A DNA stretch of 10,260 nt from Chitinophagaceae bacterium (GTDB taxonomy: Bacteria > Bacteroidota > Bacteroidia > Chitinophagales > UBA10324), in the NCBI GenBank assembly GCA_023251195.1, contig JAHEZG010000121.1, forward strand, positions 1-10,260, in the 5' to 3' direction. The translations under genes were made by a program, and so were the position numbers. The notes beneath the pieces are model-generated. The model did no database searches. It was not told the origin of the DNA and saw only the letters and a program-made list of their open reading frames with translations. The stretch's first letter is position 1, and the number at the start of each line of letters is the position of its first letter. Shown here piece after piece: positions 1 through 7,647 of the stretch.

Positions 1-35
1 CAGTCGAGGTTGTTGGTGGTTTTGCGTTTATCCAT
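1..35 (-). CDS. rodA: Start of rod-shape SEDS glycosyltransferase RodA (partial)
   Basis: Only 11 full codons are inside the window. They read MDKRKTTNNLD from an ATG at 35-33, and the next codon begins TG, which fits Trp. RodA proteins of this phylum commonly start with a short polar tail ending in a D-W pair just before the first membrane helix, so the fragment fits, but it is too short to prove identity from sequence alone. The call rests mainly on position: it is the next gene after mrdA on the same strand, 44 bases downstream, where rodA usually sits. RodA would be the membrane glycan polymerase working with PBP2. No Shine-Dalgarno site is visible, and the short gap before it carries a 7-bp repeat. 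Confidence 0.68.
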   Translation of the reverse strand, partial: MDKRKTTNNLD

Positions 36-43
36 TCTTTTTT

Positions 44-71
44 AGTTCAAAGTTTAAAGTTCAAAGTGTTA
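44..71. repeat. Short 7-bp tandem repeat between mrdA and rodA
   Basis: Three clean heptamers and one degenerate copy follow in register: AGTTCAA (44-50), AGTTTAA (51-57), AGTTCAA (58-64) and AGTGTTA (65-71). They fill most of the 44-base gap between mrdA and the rodA start. The gap has no convincing hairpin with a T run, so transcription probably continues through it. It may be simple slippage-derived spacer; no function can be read from it. Confidence 0.6.
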
Positions 72-79
72 GTGGAGAA

Positions 80-1927
80 TTAGTGTTCGGGCGTTGGTTG
101 AAAATGGTGATGAATTAAATCAGCATCAAACATTCGTTGTTCTAAATATTTCCGTGGAGTAGAAATGGAATCGTTCAGGTATTTTTCAATCATCAGGCTG
201 GCGATTGGCGCACCATAAGTTGCACCGAAACCTGCATTCTCCACAATCACGGCAATGGCAATTTTCGGATTTTCAACCGGCGCAAAACAAATAAAAAGCG
301 AGTGATCGTTTCCATGCGGATTTTGGGCTGTTCCGGTTTTTCCACCCATGGTAACTCCCGGTATTTGTGCAATTCGTCCGGTTCCGGCTTCCACCACTTC
401 TTTCATTGCATTAACAGTAATATCAAACCAACCTTTATCAATTGGTATCACATGTTTCTCATTAAATTTTTTGAGAACAGTAGATGTATCGTCATCCACT
501 TTTTTTACAAGATGCGGAGTGTAGTACCAGCCGTGGTTTGAAATGGTTGCCATTTCATTTGCCATTTGCAAAGGAGTAAATCCAATTTCACCCTGGCCAA
601 TTCCGAGCGAAATAATGGTGACTGAATTCCATCTTCCGGTTCCATAAATTTTATTGTAGTAATCGGAACCCGGAATAAATCCGTAACCCACACCTGGTAA
701 ATCAGTTTCCATTTTTACTCCGATTCCGAAACTTGCGAGATATGATTTCCAACTATCTAATCCCTGTGCCACAGTTTTGTATTTGTTGTTGTCAACTACT
801 TTCCTGAATGTCATGCAGAAATAAGCATTGCACGAATGCTGTATGGCTTCAATAATATTATTAACAAAACCGGAGTGATGGCAGCCCACTCTTAAACTAC
901 CTACATAGTATGCACCGGGGCACGAATAAGTTGTGGATGCAGCAATTGCATTGTCCTGCAATCCGATTAATCCGAGTAAAGGTTTGTAAATTGAACCGGG
1001 TGGATATGAAGCCTTCAACGGCCGCACAAACAATGGCTTCAGCGAATCGGCATATAGTTTACTGAAATTTTTTCCTCTGTCGCGTCCGGTTAGCAAACGC
1101 GGGTCGTAACTGGGGCTGCTGATCATTGCGAGCACTTCACCTGTTGATGGTTCAATGGCCACTACACTGCCAACTTTTCCCTGCATTAATTTTTCGCCAT
1201 ACAACTGCAAATCAATATCGAGTGTAGTGTACATATTCGTGCCCGGAAGGGCGAGTGTATCCAATGCCCCATCGTTAAACGAACCTTGCTCGCGATTGTG
1301 AACATCTACCAAAACATATTTCACTCCTTTTCTTCCACGCAAAACCTTTTCATAATACTGTTCTAATCCGCCGGTGCCGATGTAATCACCCTGCTGATAA
1401 TATCCATTTGATTTTTCAATCTGCTTCGGCGTAACTTCTGAAATATATCCAAGCACATGTGCCGCTGCCGGAAACGGATAAGTGCGAACAGTGCGAACCT
1501 GGGTGTAAAACCCGGGATACATGAACAAGTCTTCCTGCAGTTGTGCATATAACTCTGGTTGTATTCCTTTAACTATTATGGTTGGTTTAAATCTTGAGTA
1601 GGTGTAAGCTTTGAACAAATCTTTTTTAAATGCTGTGGTATCAATACCTAAGGTGCTGCAAAGATTGGTGGTGTCAAATTTTTTTAATTGCCCGGGAATA
1701 ACCAGCAAATCGTATTCGGCCTGATTGAATAAAATCAACTTGCCATTTCGGTCGTATATTAACCCTCGGGCAGGATACAATGTTACTTTCCGTAATACAT
1801 TATTATTGGCCAGTTGCTGATAATCTTTATTCAACACCTGAATAAAAAGTAATCGTAAAATAAAAACGATTGCAATGATGATGAACACCATTTGCACCAC
1901 TTTTCGTCTTGATGCGAGCGTATCCAT
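80..1927 (-). CDS. mrdA: Penicillin-binding protein 2 (peptidoglycan D,D-transpeptidase of the elongasome)
   Basis: A 615-residue class B penicillin-binding protein that cross-links new peptidoglycan during side-wall growth, anchored in the inner membrane and paired with RodA. A short cytoplasmic tail is followed by one membrane helix (about residues 12-32). The pedestal region starts with the motif YPARGLIYDRNG (51-62) and includes GTGGLEQYY (184-192). The transpeptidase domain has all three active-site motifs: SIYK (S312, K315, in PPGSIYKP), SCN (S365-N367) and KTGT (530-533). Length is normal for the family. Residues C336, C349, H350 and C366 cluster around the active site and may bind metal. 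The start at 1927 lies 6 bases after the mreD stop, with no Shine-Dalgarno site, so co-transcription with mreBCD is likely. FtsI is the main alternative, but the mre context and motif spacing favour PBP2. Confidence 0.96.
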   Translation of the reverse strand: MDTLASRRKVVQMVFIIIAIVFILRLLFIQVLNKDYQQLANNNVLRKVTLYPARGLIYDRNGKLILFNQAEYDLLVIPGQLKKFDTTNLCSTLGIDTTAFKKDLFKAYTYSRFKPTIIVKGIQPELYAQLQEDLFMYPGFYTQVRTVRTYPFPAAAHVLGYISEVTPKQIEKSNGYYQQGDYIGTGGLEQYYEKVLRGRKGVKYVLVDVHNREQGSFNDGALDTLALPGTNMYTTLDIDLQLYGEKLMQGKVGSVVAIEPSTGEVLAMISSPSYDPRLLTGRDRGKNFSKLYADSLKPLFVRPLKASYPPGSIYKPLLGLIGLQDNAIAASTTYSCPGAYYVGSLRVGCHHSGFVNNIIEAIQHSCNAYFCMTFRKVVDNNKYKTVAQGLDSWKSYLASFGIGVKMETDLPGVGYGFIPGSDYYNKIYGTGRWNSVTIISLGIGQGEIGFTPLQMANEMATISNHGWYYTPHLVKKVDDDTSTVLKKFNEKHVIPIDKGWFDITVNAMKEVVEAGTGRIAQIPGVTMGGKTGTAQNPHGNDHSLFICFAPVENPKIAIAVIVENAGFGATYGAPIASLMIEKYLNDSISTPRKYLEQRMFDADLIHHHFQPTPEH

Positions 1928-1933
1928 TTTATA

Positions 1934-2449
1934 TTATCGAGCTTTTTTTCTCATGAAAAAAAATTCGGTTAGAAATATTATTGCTAATGAAAGCAAGGTG
2001 CTTAATACAATTTTAAGCAGCATAAACCCAAACTGGCCAAATTCCAGTGTTTCTAAAAAGAAAAAAAACAAATGATGAATAACTACCAGTATGGAGGCAT
2101 AAGTGGCAAACCACCTGAAGCCCATGTAACTGAGCGATGGTTTATCGGTTTGTTCATATCCGCCTGATGGCTCAACCAGTTTTAAAACCTGTGGTCGCAT
2201 AAAGCACAGCAACACGCTGGCCGCAGCATGCATGCCCATGGTATTCGAAAACAAATCAATGGTTAAACCGGCAGCAAAACCAACCAACAACAAAATCCAT
2301 TGCGGCATTTTGATGGGAAGCAGCAAAAGAAATAACGGATAGATATATGGATTAAAAACACCGGGCAGTTGCAGGTTATTTAAGATTAAAACCTGAATGA
2401 GTGTGAGCACAATAAACCGGATGAGAAGAAATAAAAATTCAATTATCAT
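1934..2449 (-). CDS. mreD: Rod shape-determining membrane protein MreD
   Basis: A 171-residue, very hydrophobic inner-membrane protein with about five to six predicted helices (roughly 5-25, 33-47, 50-66, 72-88, 112-132 and 140-163). It ends in a basic tail, MRKKAR. The segment NPYIYPLFLLLLP (33-45) and the later GLTIDLFSNTMGMHAAAS (61-78) resemble the conserved MreD core as I remember it from Bacteroidota. MreD joins MreC to the elongasome; its biochemical role is poorly defined. The ATG at 2449-2447 lies inside the end of mreC, giving an 11-base overlap that suggests translational coupling. Its stop is 6 bases before mrdA. The coding strand near its 3' end has an A run (about 1942-1948) that could cause sequencing frameshifts, but the frame is intact here. 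Confidence 0.93.
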   Translation of the reverse strand: MIIEFLFLLIRFIVLTLIQVLILNNLQLPGVFNPYIYPLFLLLLPIKMPQWILLLVGFAAGLTIDLFSNTMGMHAAASVLLCFMRPQVLKLVEPSGGYEQTDKPSLSYMGFRWFATYASILVVIHHLFFFFLETLEFGQFGFMLLKIVLSTLLSLAIIFLTEFFFMRKKAR

Positions 2450-3272
2450 TTTGTGTTCGCTGTTCTAAATGATCTAACTCGTTTTTCATGAGGTTATTTA
2501 CTACATACACATATGAAATGCTTCGGAAATCGGTGCTCAACTTTATTTCAATGTCGTAAAAATTGTCGTTGGTGTTTGGTGTGAATGATGAGATGGTTCC
2601 TACCAAAGTATTTTCCGGAAATTTTTTTGAATCGCCTACTGTATAAATTTTATCTCCAAGGGCAATTTTTATCTGCTTCGGAATTAAATCAAACTGCGCA
2701 AATTCCGGATTGCTTCCATCCCACGAAACCGAACCATAGTTGCCGCCGGTTCCTACCCGGGCACTTACTTTAAAATCATTGTGCAAAACCGGTATTATGG
2801 TGGCATAATTATCTGATACATCTTTTACAATTCCCACTATTCCGCCGGGCCCAATTACTCCCATTTTAATTCCTACCCCCTGTAGTTTTCCTTTATCAAT
2901 AGTAATGTAGTTATTTAATTTGTTAATGGTAATGTTCACCACCTTGGCCGGAATGTATTTATACAATTGCTTGTACACCGAATCATTTACGGTTATTTGC
3001 TGAAAAGAAGCATCGTAAAATGAACTTTTCAGTTGATTTCTTAAGGCAGCATTTTCATTAGCCAATCTTTTATTTTCCTGACTTAAATTAATGTACTCAA
3101 TAAAATTATTGTAAACCGTAAAAACCCTTGCTGAAACTGCACTTGATGAATTAATAAATGCAGCCTGATGATAACTTTTATTATTTACAATCAGCACAAT
3201 GCTGCTCACTTCCAATAAAATAAAAAGAATGAATGCATGATAGCGAACGAGTAAAGAAAAAATGTTGCGCAT
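2439..3272 (-). CDS. mreC: Rod shape-determining protein MreC
   Basis: A 277-residue bitopic membrane protein that scaffolds the elongasome in the periplasm and is thought to activate PBP2. The order seen is: short cytoplasmic N terminus, one membrane helix (about 10-30), a polar coiled coil (about 50-82, with NLSQENKRLANENAALRNQL typical heptads), then the beta-rich MreC domain (about 105-262). The domain carries family-like stretches such as ITIDKGKLQGVGIKMGVIGP and GIVGIVKDVSDNYA. The last 15 residues are polar. The ATG at 3272 places the membrane helix correctly. The gene starts 64 bases after mreB and overlaps mreD by 11 bases. No separate promoter of the TAnnTTTG type was seen in the 64-base gap, so it is probably read from the mreB transcript. 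Confidence 0.95.
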   Translation of the reverse strand: MRNIFSLLVRYHAFILFILLEVSSIVLIVNNKSYHQAAFINSSSAVSARVFTVYNNFIEYINLSQENKRLANENAALRNQLKSSFYDASFQQITVNDSVYKQLYKYIPAKVVNITINKLNNYITIDKGKLQGVGIKMGVIGPGGIVGIVKDVSDNYATIIPVLHNDFKVSARVGTGGNYGSVSWDGSNPEFAQFDLIPKQIKIALGDKIYTVGDSKKFPENTLVGTISSFTPNTNDNFYDIEIKLSTDFRSISYVYVVNNLMKNELDHLEQRTQNDN

Positions 3273-3336
3273 TCAACTATGTGAGCTATGAAAATTTCAG
3301 AATGAAATCAGTTGTGTTTTGAAAAGAAAAAAATTT

Positions 3337-4359
3337 TTAAGACATCAGGAACGGATACCGCGCAATATTTTTCAACGCAATACCTGAACCACGAACAACG
3401 GCGCGAAGCGGGTCATCATCAATTGAAACATGCAGTTTTGTTTTTTGAGCCAACCGTTTATCCAATCCGCGCAACAAGGCACCACCACCTGTAATGTGCA
3501 AACCGGTTCGATAAATATCTGAAGCCAATTCAGGTGGAGTTGATTCCAATGCTTTTAAAACTGCTTCTTCAATTCTTGAAATGGATTCATTCAGTGCGTG
3601 CGCAATTTCAGCATACGAAATAGTAATTTGTTTTGGAATACCGGTCATCAAATCTCTTCCCTGCACTGCATAATCATCAGGCGGATTTTCTAAATCAGGA
3701 ATAGCAGAACCTACATTAATTTTTATATCCTCGGCTGTGCGCTCACCAATTGCCATGTTGTGCTGGCGGCGAACAAAATCAATAATGTCAGCCGTGAACT
3801 CATCACCCGCCACGCGAATAGATTGGTCGCAAACAATTCCGGCCAATGCAATTACCGATATCCCGGTTGTTCCTCCGCCAATATCAATTATCATGTGGCC
3901 GATTGGTTCTTCCACATCAATCCCAATTCCGAGAGCCGCTGCCATTGGCTCATGAATCAGATAAACTTCGCGACCACCTGCTTGTTCAGCGCTGTCTTTT
4001 ACGGCGCGCTTTTCAACTTCAGTAATGTTTGATGGAATACAAATAACCATTCGCCACGATGGAGTGAAGAAAAAACTTTTCGGATGAATCATCTTTATCA
4101 TCTCGCGAATCATGATTTCTGCCGCGTTAAAATCGGCAATAACACCATCGCGAAGTGGTCTTATGGTTTTTAAATCTTCATGGGTTTTTTCATACATCTG
4201 TCGGGCTCGCTTGCCTACTGCTATTACCTTTCCGGTAATTTTATTTATAGCAACAATTGAAGGTTCATCCACAACAACTTTATCGTTGTGAATAATTACA
4301 GTGTTGGCAGTGCCCAGGTCAATTGCAATTTCCTGAGTGAGAAAATTAAATAAGCCCAT
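3337..4359 (-). CDS. mreB: Actin-like cell shape protein MreB
   Basis: A 340-residue actin-fold ATPase that polymerises on the inner face of the membrane and steers peptidoglycan synthesis. All the nucleotide-site motifs are visible: phosphate 1 DLGTANT (14-20), connect 1 HEPMAAALGIGIDV with the catalytic-type Glu137, phosphate 2 IIDIGGGTTGI (157-167), and the adenosine motif ITGGGALLRGLD (299-310). The N-terminal MGLFNFLTQ could form the short amphipathic membrane-binding helix described for Gram-negative MreB. Length is normal. It is the first gene of the mreBCD-mrdA-rodA cluster, with a 211-base gap to purH upstream that can hold a promoter. No Shine-Dalgarno site precedes the ATG at 4359; the leader is A-rich, as expected for this phylum. 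Confidence 0.98.
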   Translation of the reverse strand: MGLFNFLTQEIAIDLGTANTVIIHNDKVVVDEPSIVAINKITGKVIAVGKRARQMYEKTHEDLKTIRPLRDGVIADFNAAEIMIREMIKMIHPKSFFFTPSWRMVICIPSNITEVEKRAVKDSAEQAGGREVYLIHEPMAAALGIGIDVEEPIGHMIIDIGGGTTGISVIALAGIVCDQSIRVAGDEFTADIIDFVRRQHNMAIGERTAEDIKINVGSAIPDLENPPDDYAVQGRDLMTGIPKQITISYAEIAHALNESISRIEEAVLKALESTPPELASDIYRTGLHITGGGALLRGLDKRLAQKTKLHVSIDDDPLRAVVRGSGIALKNIARYPFLMS

Positions 4360-4388
4360 GTGTTTTTTGTGGAAAATTCTTGAGTGCG

Positions 4389-4396
4389 CAAAGTTG
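4389..4396 (-). promoter_or_regulatory. Possible degenerate -7 box for the mreB operon
   Basis: On the minus strand the octamer CAACTTTG matches the Bacteroidota -7 consensus TAnnTTTG at all but the first fixed position, and is followed by CGC as in other boxes here. It lies 29 bases upstream of the mreB ATG. No clear -33 TTG is seen at the right distance. The rest of the 211-base purH-mreB gap (4360-4570) holds a perfect 10-bp palindrome CTTTCGAAAG (4432-4441) and AT-rich sequence, but no gene or strong terminator that I can support. Confidence 0.35.
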
Positions 4397-4570
4397 GATT
4401 ATTTATTCAGTATTTACACACCTGTTTTTTCCTTTCGAAAGAAAATATACTTACGGTCAACATTATTTTGAATTATACCAACGGAATCAACATTTAAATT
4501 GTGAATGGGAGTATATTGGAGTCAAAGAAGTTTTATAGGCAAAAATTTTCTACCTGAAAGTAAATTTTAT

Positions 4571-6094
4571 TCAGTGTTTAAAATGCCTCGTTCCGGTCAG
4601 CACCATTGCCATGTTGTGCTGATTGCAGTAATCAATGCTGTCTTTATCTTTTATAGAACCGCCGGGCTGAATCACGGCTGTTATACCGGCTTCTCCTGCA
4701 ATCTGCACACAATCCGGAAAAGGAAAAAATGCATCAGATGACATCACCGAATTTTTTAAATCGAATCCGAAATTTTTTGCTTTCTCAATAGCCTGTTTCA
4801 ACGCATCTACTCTCGATGTTTGTCCGCAACCCATTGAAAGTAATTGCTGATTGCGCACCAATGTGATGGTGTTTGATTTTAAATGCTTGCACACTTTCGA
4901 AGCAAATTCCAAATCGGCAATTTGATTTTTCTCCGGAGCTTTTACAGTTGCTATTTTAAATTCCGCAGCAACATCTGTTTTCAAATCTTCATCCTGTTCA
5001 ATCACTCCGTTCAAAATATTTTTGAATTGTTTTCCTTCGGAAAGATTTTTTTTCTGTTGCAGAATGATTCTGTTCTTTTTCGATTTCAGAATTTCAAGTG
5101 CCGATGAATCATAATCAGGAGCAATCAGAATTTCCAGAAATAATTCGTTCACCAGTTTAGCAGTTGTTTCATCAATTTTCCGGTTGGTGATTATGACTCC
5201 ACCGAAAGCACTCACCGGGTCGCCGGCTAATGCTTTCTTCCATGCTTCTGATAAATTTTCGTCGCTCGCCACTCCGCATGAATTGGTGTGCTTGATAACT
5301 GCGAATGTTGGCGCATCAAATTCTTTTATCAATTCCATTGCGGCATTCACATCCACCAGATTGTTGTACGAAAGTTCTTTGCCATGAAATTGTTCGAGCA
5401 ATTCATCCAGGTTGCCATAAAAAATTCCTTGCTGGTGTGGGTTCTCCCCGTAACGCAACACTCTTGATTGATGAATGCTCTTTTTGAAAACAGGAAGTTG
5501 AGTAGTTGAATTAAAATAATTAAAAATCGCAGTGTCGTAATTCGATGTAACAGAAAATGCTTTCGAAGCAAAAAGATGTCGGTCGCTGATTTCGCTGCTG
5601 CATTTTTTATTGGTAAGAATTTCCAGTAGCGAAGGATAGTCATTCCGCGAAGCACAAACCAAAACATCTTTAAAATTTTTCGCCGCCGCACGAATCAAAC
5701 TGATTCCGCCGATATCAATTTTTTCTATGATTTCACTTTCATCATCTGTTTTCAAACGCGTTTCTTCGAACGGATACAAATCAACTATCACCAAATCAAT
5801 AGTATCAATTTTGTGTTGAGCGAGTTCCACCCAATCTACTTCGTTATCCCTGCGGGCTAAAATTCCACCAAACACATGTGGGTCAAGTGTCTTCACTCTT
5901 CCACCTAAAATTGCCGGAAAACCAGTGATTGCTTCAACTTTCTCGCATACAATTCCCAACGAAGTAATAAAATCATAAGTACCTCCGGTCGATATCATTT
6001 TTACTCCACACTCGTGAAGTTTTCTGATAATTGGTTCTAAATTATCTTTATAATAAACTGAAATAAGCGCTGATTTTATATTGATTGATTGCAT
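4571..6094 (-). CDS. purH: Bifunctional AICAR transformylase / IMP cyclohydrolase PurH
   Basis: A 507-residue cytosolic enzyme for the last two steps of de novo purine synthesis: formyl transfer from 10-formyl-THF to AICAR, then ring closure to IMP. The N-terminal cyclohydrolase domain (about 1-195) has STGGT (35-39), GGRVKTL (64-70), DLYPFE (105-110) and DIGGISLIRAAAKN (127-140), so Lys68, Tyr107, Asp127 and Lys139 match the active-site residues known in animal ATIC. The transformylase domain (about 200-507) has RYGENPHQ (214-221), the catalytic-type K268-H269 in IKHTNSCG, SAFGG (295-299) and a C-terminal RHFKH. One oddity is Asp71 in KTLDPHVFGG, where the family usually has His. Length and ends agree with Bacteroidota PurH. 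It has its own promoter box and sits upstream of mreB on the same strand. Confidence 0.98.
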   Translation of the reverse strand: MQSINIKSALISVYYKDNLEPIIRKLHECGVKMISTGGTYDFITSLGIVCEKVEAITGFPAILGGRVKTLDPHVFGGILARRDNEVDWVELAQHKIDTIDLVIVDLYPFEETRLKTDDESEIIEKIDIGGISLIRAAAKNFKDVLVCASRNDYPSLLEILTNKKCSSEISDRHLFASKAFSVTSNYDTAIFNYFNSTTQLPVFKKSIHQSRVLRYGENPHQQGIFYGNLDELLEQFHGKELSYNNLVDVNAAMELIKEFDAPTFAVIKHTNSCGVASDENLSEAWKKALAGDPVSAFGGVIITNRKIDETTAKLVNELFLEILIAPDYDSSALEILKSKKNRIILQQKKNLSEGKQFKNILNGVIEQDEDLKTDVAAEFKIATVKAPEKNQIADLEFASKVCKHLKSNTITLVRNQQLLSMGCGQTSRVDALKQAIEKAKNFGFDLKNSVMSSDAFFPFPDCVQIAGEAGITAVIQPGGSIKDKDSIDYCNQHNMAMVLTGTRHFKH

Positions 6095-6114
6095 TTTAAT
6101 TTTTTATGAAGCCG

Positions 6115-6122
6115 CAAATGTA
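6115..6122 (-). promoter_or_regulatory. -7 promoter box of purH
   Basis: The minus strand reads TACATTTG here, a perfect fit to the TAnnTTTG -7 consensus of Bacteroidota sigma factor promoters, followed by CGGC. It lies 20 bases upstream of the purH ATG, giving a predicted short leader of roughly 13-15 bases. No well-spaced -33 TTG is evident. The extended string TTACATTTGC-GC is shared with the rlmN promoter. Confidence 0.6.
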
Positions 6123-6213
6123 ATGTTGCCAATGAGCAGTAATAGTGATGAAAATTAGTTGTTGGTAATTTCTTTAAATTCAGGGCTGGAAAAAATATTT
6201 TAGAAAGAATAGT

Positions 6214-7647
6214 ATGTTCGCTCCAATGCAAAAAGAAATTTCGCAAGAAAAAATATTCAATCGAATAATAATTATTTCCGGCATTATCACATTTACCTAT
6301 TTATTAATTCTCAGCCAGATTTTTTTTAAGGAGCGAACCTGTTTTGTTGACATGTCATTTATTTTATTCAACATAATAAAAGATCAATCACTTGCAATTC
6401 AGGTTTATAGGTTTGGATCAGTGGTAACTCAGATTTTTCCTCTTGCCGGAGTCTGGCTGGGTTTTTCGTTGGAAACAATTATGCGATTGTACTCAGCTTC
6501 TTTTATTATATGGTACTTCGTGGTGTTTCTCATTTGTGTTTTTGTTTTCCGGAAACCCAAACATGGTTTGTTGATGTTGTTGTTTGCCACCTTAATGGTT
6601 TCCGATACATTTTACTGGATCACTAACGAACAACTACAAGGAATTGCTTTTTGCATTTTGTTGTTTGCATTTATTGAATGGAATTTTGAAAAAAACCGTT
6701 CACCATTCTTGTTTTATCCTTTTCTGCTTGCAGGAATTTGCATTGCCGCTTTCTTTCATCCATTGGTTATTGCCGGTTTTTGTTTTTTCTGTTTATATAA
6801 TTGGCTAACCGACCGCAAAGTATTTTGGTTGTTTTCTATCGCACTGTTTCTGTGTTTTTATATTTTTAAAATCATTTTTTTCTATTCACACAACTACGAT
6901 CATCATGCATTTGCATCCATAAAAAAAATACCGGAAAATGCTCTTGATTTTTTTATATTGCCTGTTACTATAAATTTTTTTTATTATTTATTCATTCATT
7001 ATTTCCTCTATTTAATTGCCTTTTTAGTAACCAATATTTATTTAATCATTCATCGAAACCGCCTTTCGCTTTTATTATTGAATGCTGCTTCGGTAATTTA
7101 TTTTTTCATTGTTAACACGAGTATTGCAAATCCCGACTTGCTGTTTTACAACGAAAGTCATTACCTGATGCTTGGGTTTTTTGTGAGCATTCCACTTTGT
7201 TTTAAAATTTTGCCAGCCATTCGAAAAACAAGTTGGTTGTTTTTTATTATTTCTGGCGGTTTAATAATTCGATGCATTGATATAACTGCTGACCATAAGA
7301 AATTTACGAAAAGAATTGAATGGCTTGAAAATTTTCAAAATGAAACTGACCATCTTAATTCAAAAAAATTATTTGTTAAAGAAAAGCAGGTGCCCATGGA
7401 TTTATTAATGATAACATGGGGCTCTTCCTATGAATCTTTGTTTATATCGGCATTAAAAAATCCGGATAATCCCAGAAGCATTTTAATTGATTACGAACTT
7501 GATAAAAAAGAATGGGCATTCGATCAGAACAAATCATTTTTCACTCACTGGGAAATTTTGCCATATAAAGATTTGCCTGAAAAATATTTCCGGTTCAATG
7601 ATTCTTCAAGGTATGTATATTTTAATTCTGCCCTGTTGACTAAATAA
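6214..7647 (+). CDS. Multi-spanning membrane protein of unknown function
   Basis: I do not recognise this 477-residue protein with confidence. It has roughly ten hydrophobic helices (about 17-36, 94-112, 116-131, 141-153, 167-193, 203-222, 245-272, 284-300, 317-334, 339-353), then a soluble tail of about 120 residues (355-477). The first loop after helix 1 holds an acidic residue (D46) and is followed by R66 and TQIFPL (72-77). Later loops hold FHPL (181-184) and NESHYL (313-318). A first-loop acid and many helices recall GT-C glycosyltransferases, but the usual paired acidic motif is not clear, so this is only a hint. AGAAAG (6202-6207) lies 6 bases before the ATG, one of the few Shine-Dalgarno-like sites here; the Met at codon 5 is an alternative start. 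It is divergent from purH and stands alone, and is very rich in Phe/TTT codons. TATTTTAG at 6196-6203 is a one-mismatch -7 candidate. Confidence 0.88.
   Translation: MFAPMQKEISQEKIFNRIIIISGIITFTYLLILSQIFFKERTCFVDMSFILFNIIKDQSLAIQVYRFGSVVTQIFPLAGVWLGFSLETIMRLYSASFIIWYFVVFLICVFVFRKPKHGLLMLLFATLMVSDTFYWITNEQLQGIAFCILLFAFIEWNFEKNRSPFLFYPFLLAGICIAAFFHPLVIAGFCFFCLYNWLTDRKVFWLFSIALFLCFYIFKIIFFYSHNYDHHAFASIKKIPENALDFFILPVTINFFYYLFIHYFLYLIAFLVTNIYLIIHRNRLSLLLLNAASVIYFFIVNTSIANPDLLFYNESHYLMLGFFVSIPLCFKILPAIRKTSWLFFIISGGLIIRCIDITADHKKFTKRIEWLENFQNETDHLNSKKLFVKEKQVPMDLLMITWGSSYESLFISALKNPDNPRSILIDYELDKKEWAFDQNKSFFTHWEILPYKDLPEKYFRFNDSSRYVYFNSALLTK

Noticed and set aside
3760..4032. 90-codon open frame antisense to mreB
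   Set aside because: It mirrors conserved mreB codons on the other strand and has no protein-like features.
4463..4470. Plus-strand TTATTTTG resembling a -7 box in the purH-mreB gap
   Set aside because: No plus-strand gene follows it; it is one base short of the consensus arrangement and likely chance in AT-rich sequence.
4544..4570. AT-rich partial inverted repeat just after the purH stop as a terminator
   Set aside because: Only TAC/GTA plus interrupted A/T pairs match; the stem is too broken to support a terminator call.
4505..4741. Plus-strand open frame across the purH 3' end
   Set aside because: It lies mostly antisense to purH, has no recognisable domain and no supporting start signals; purH is certain.
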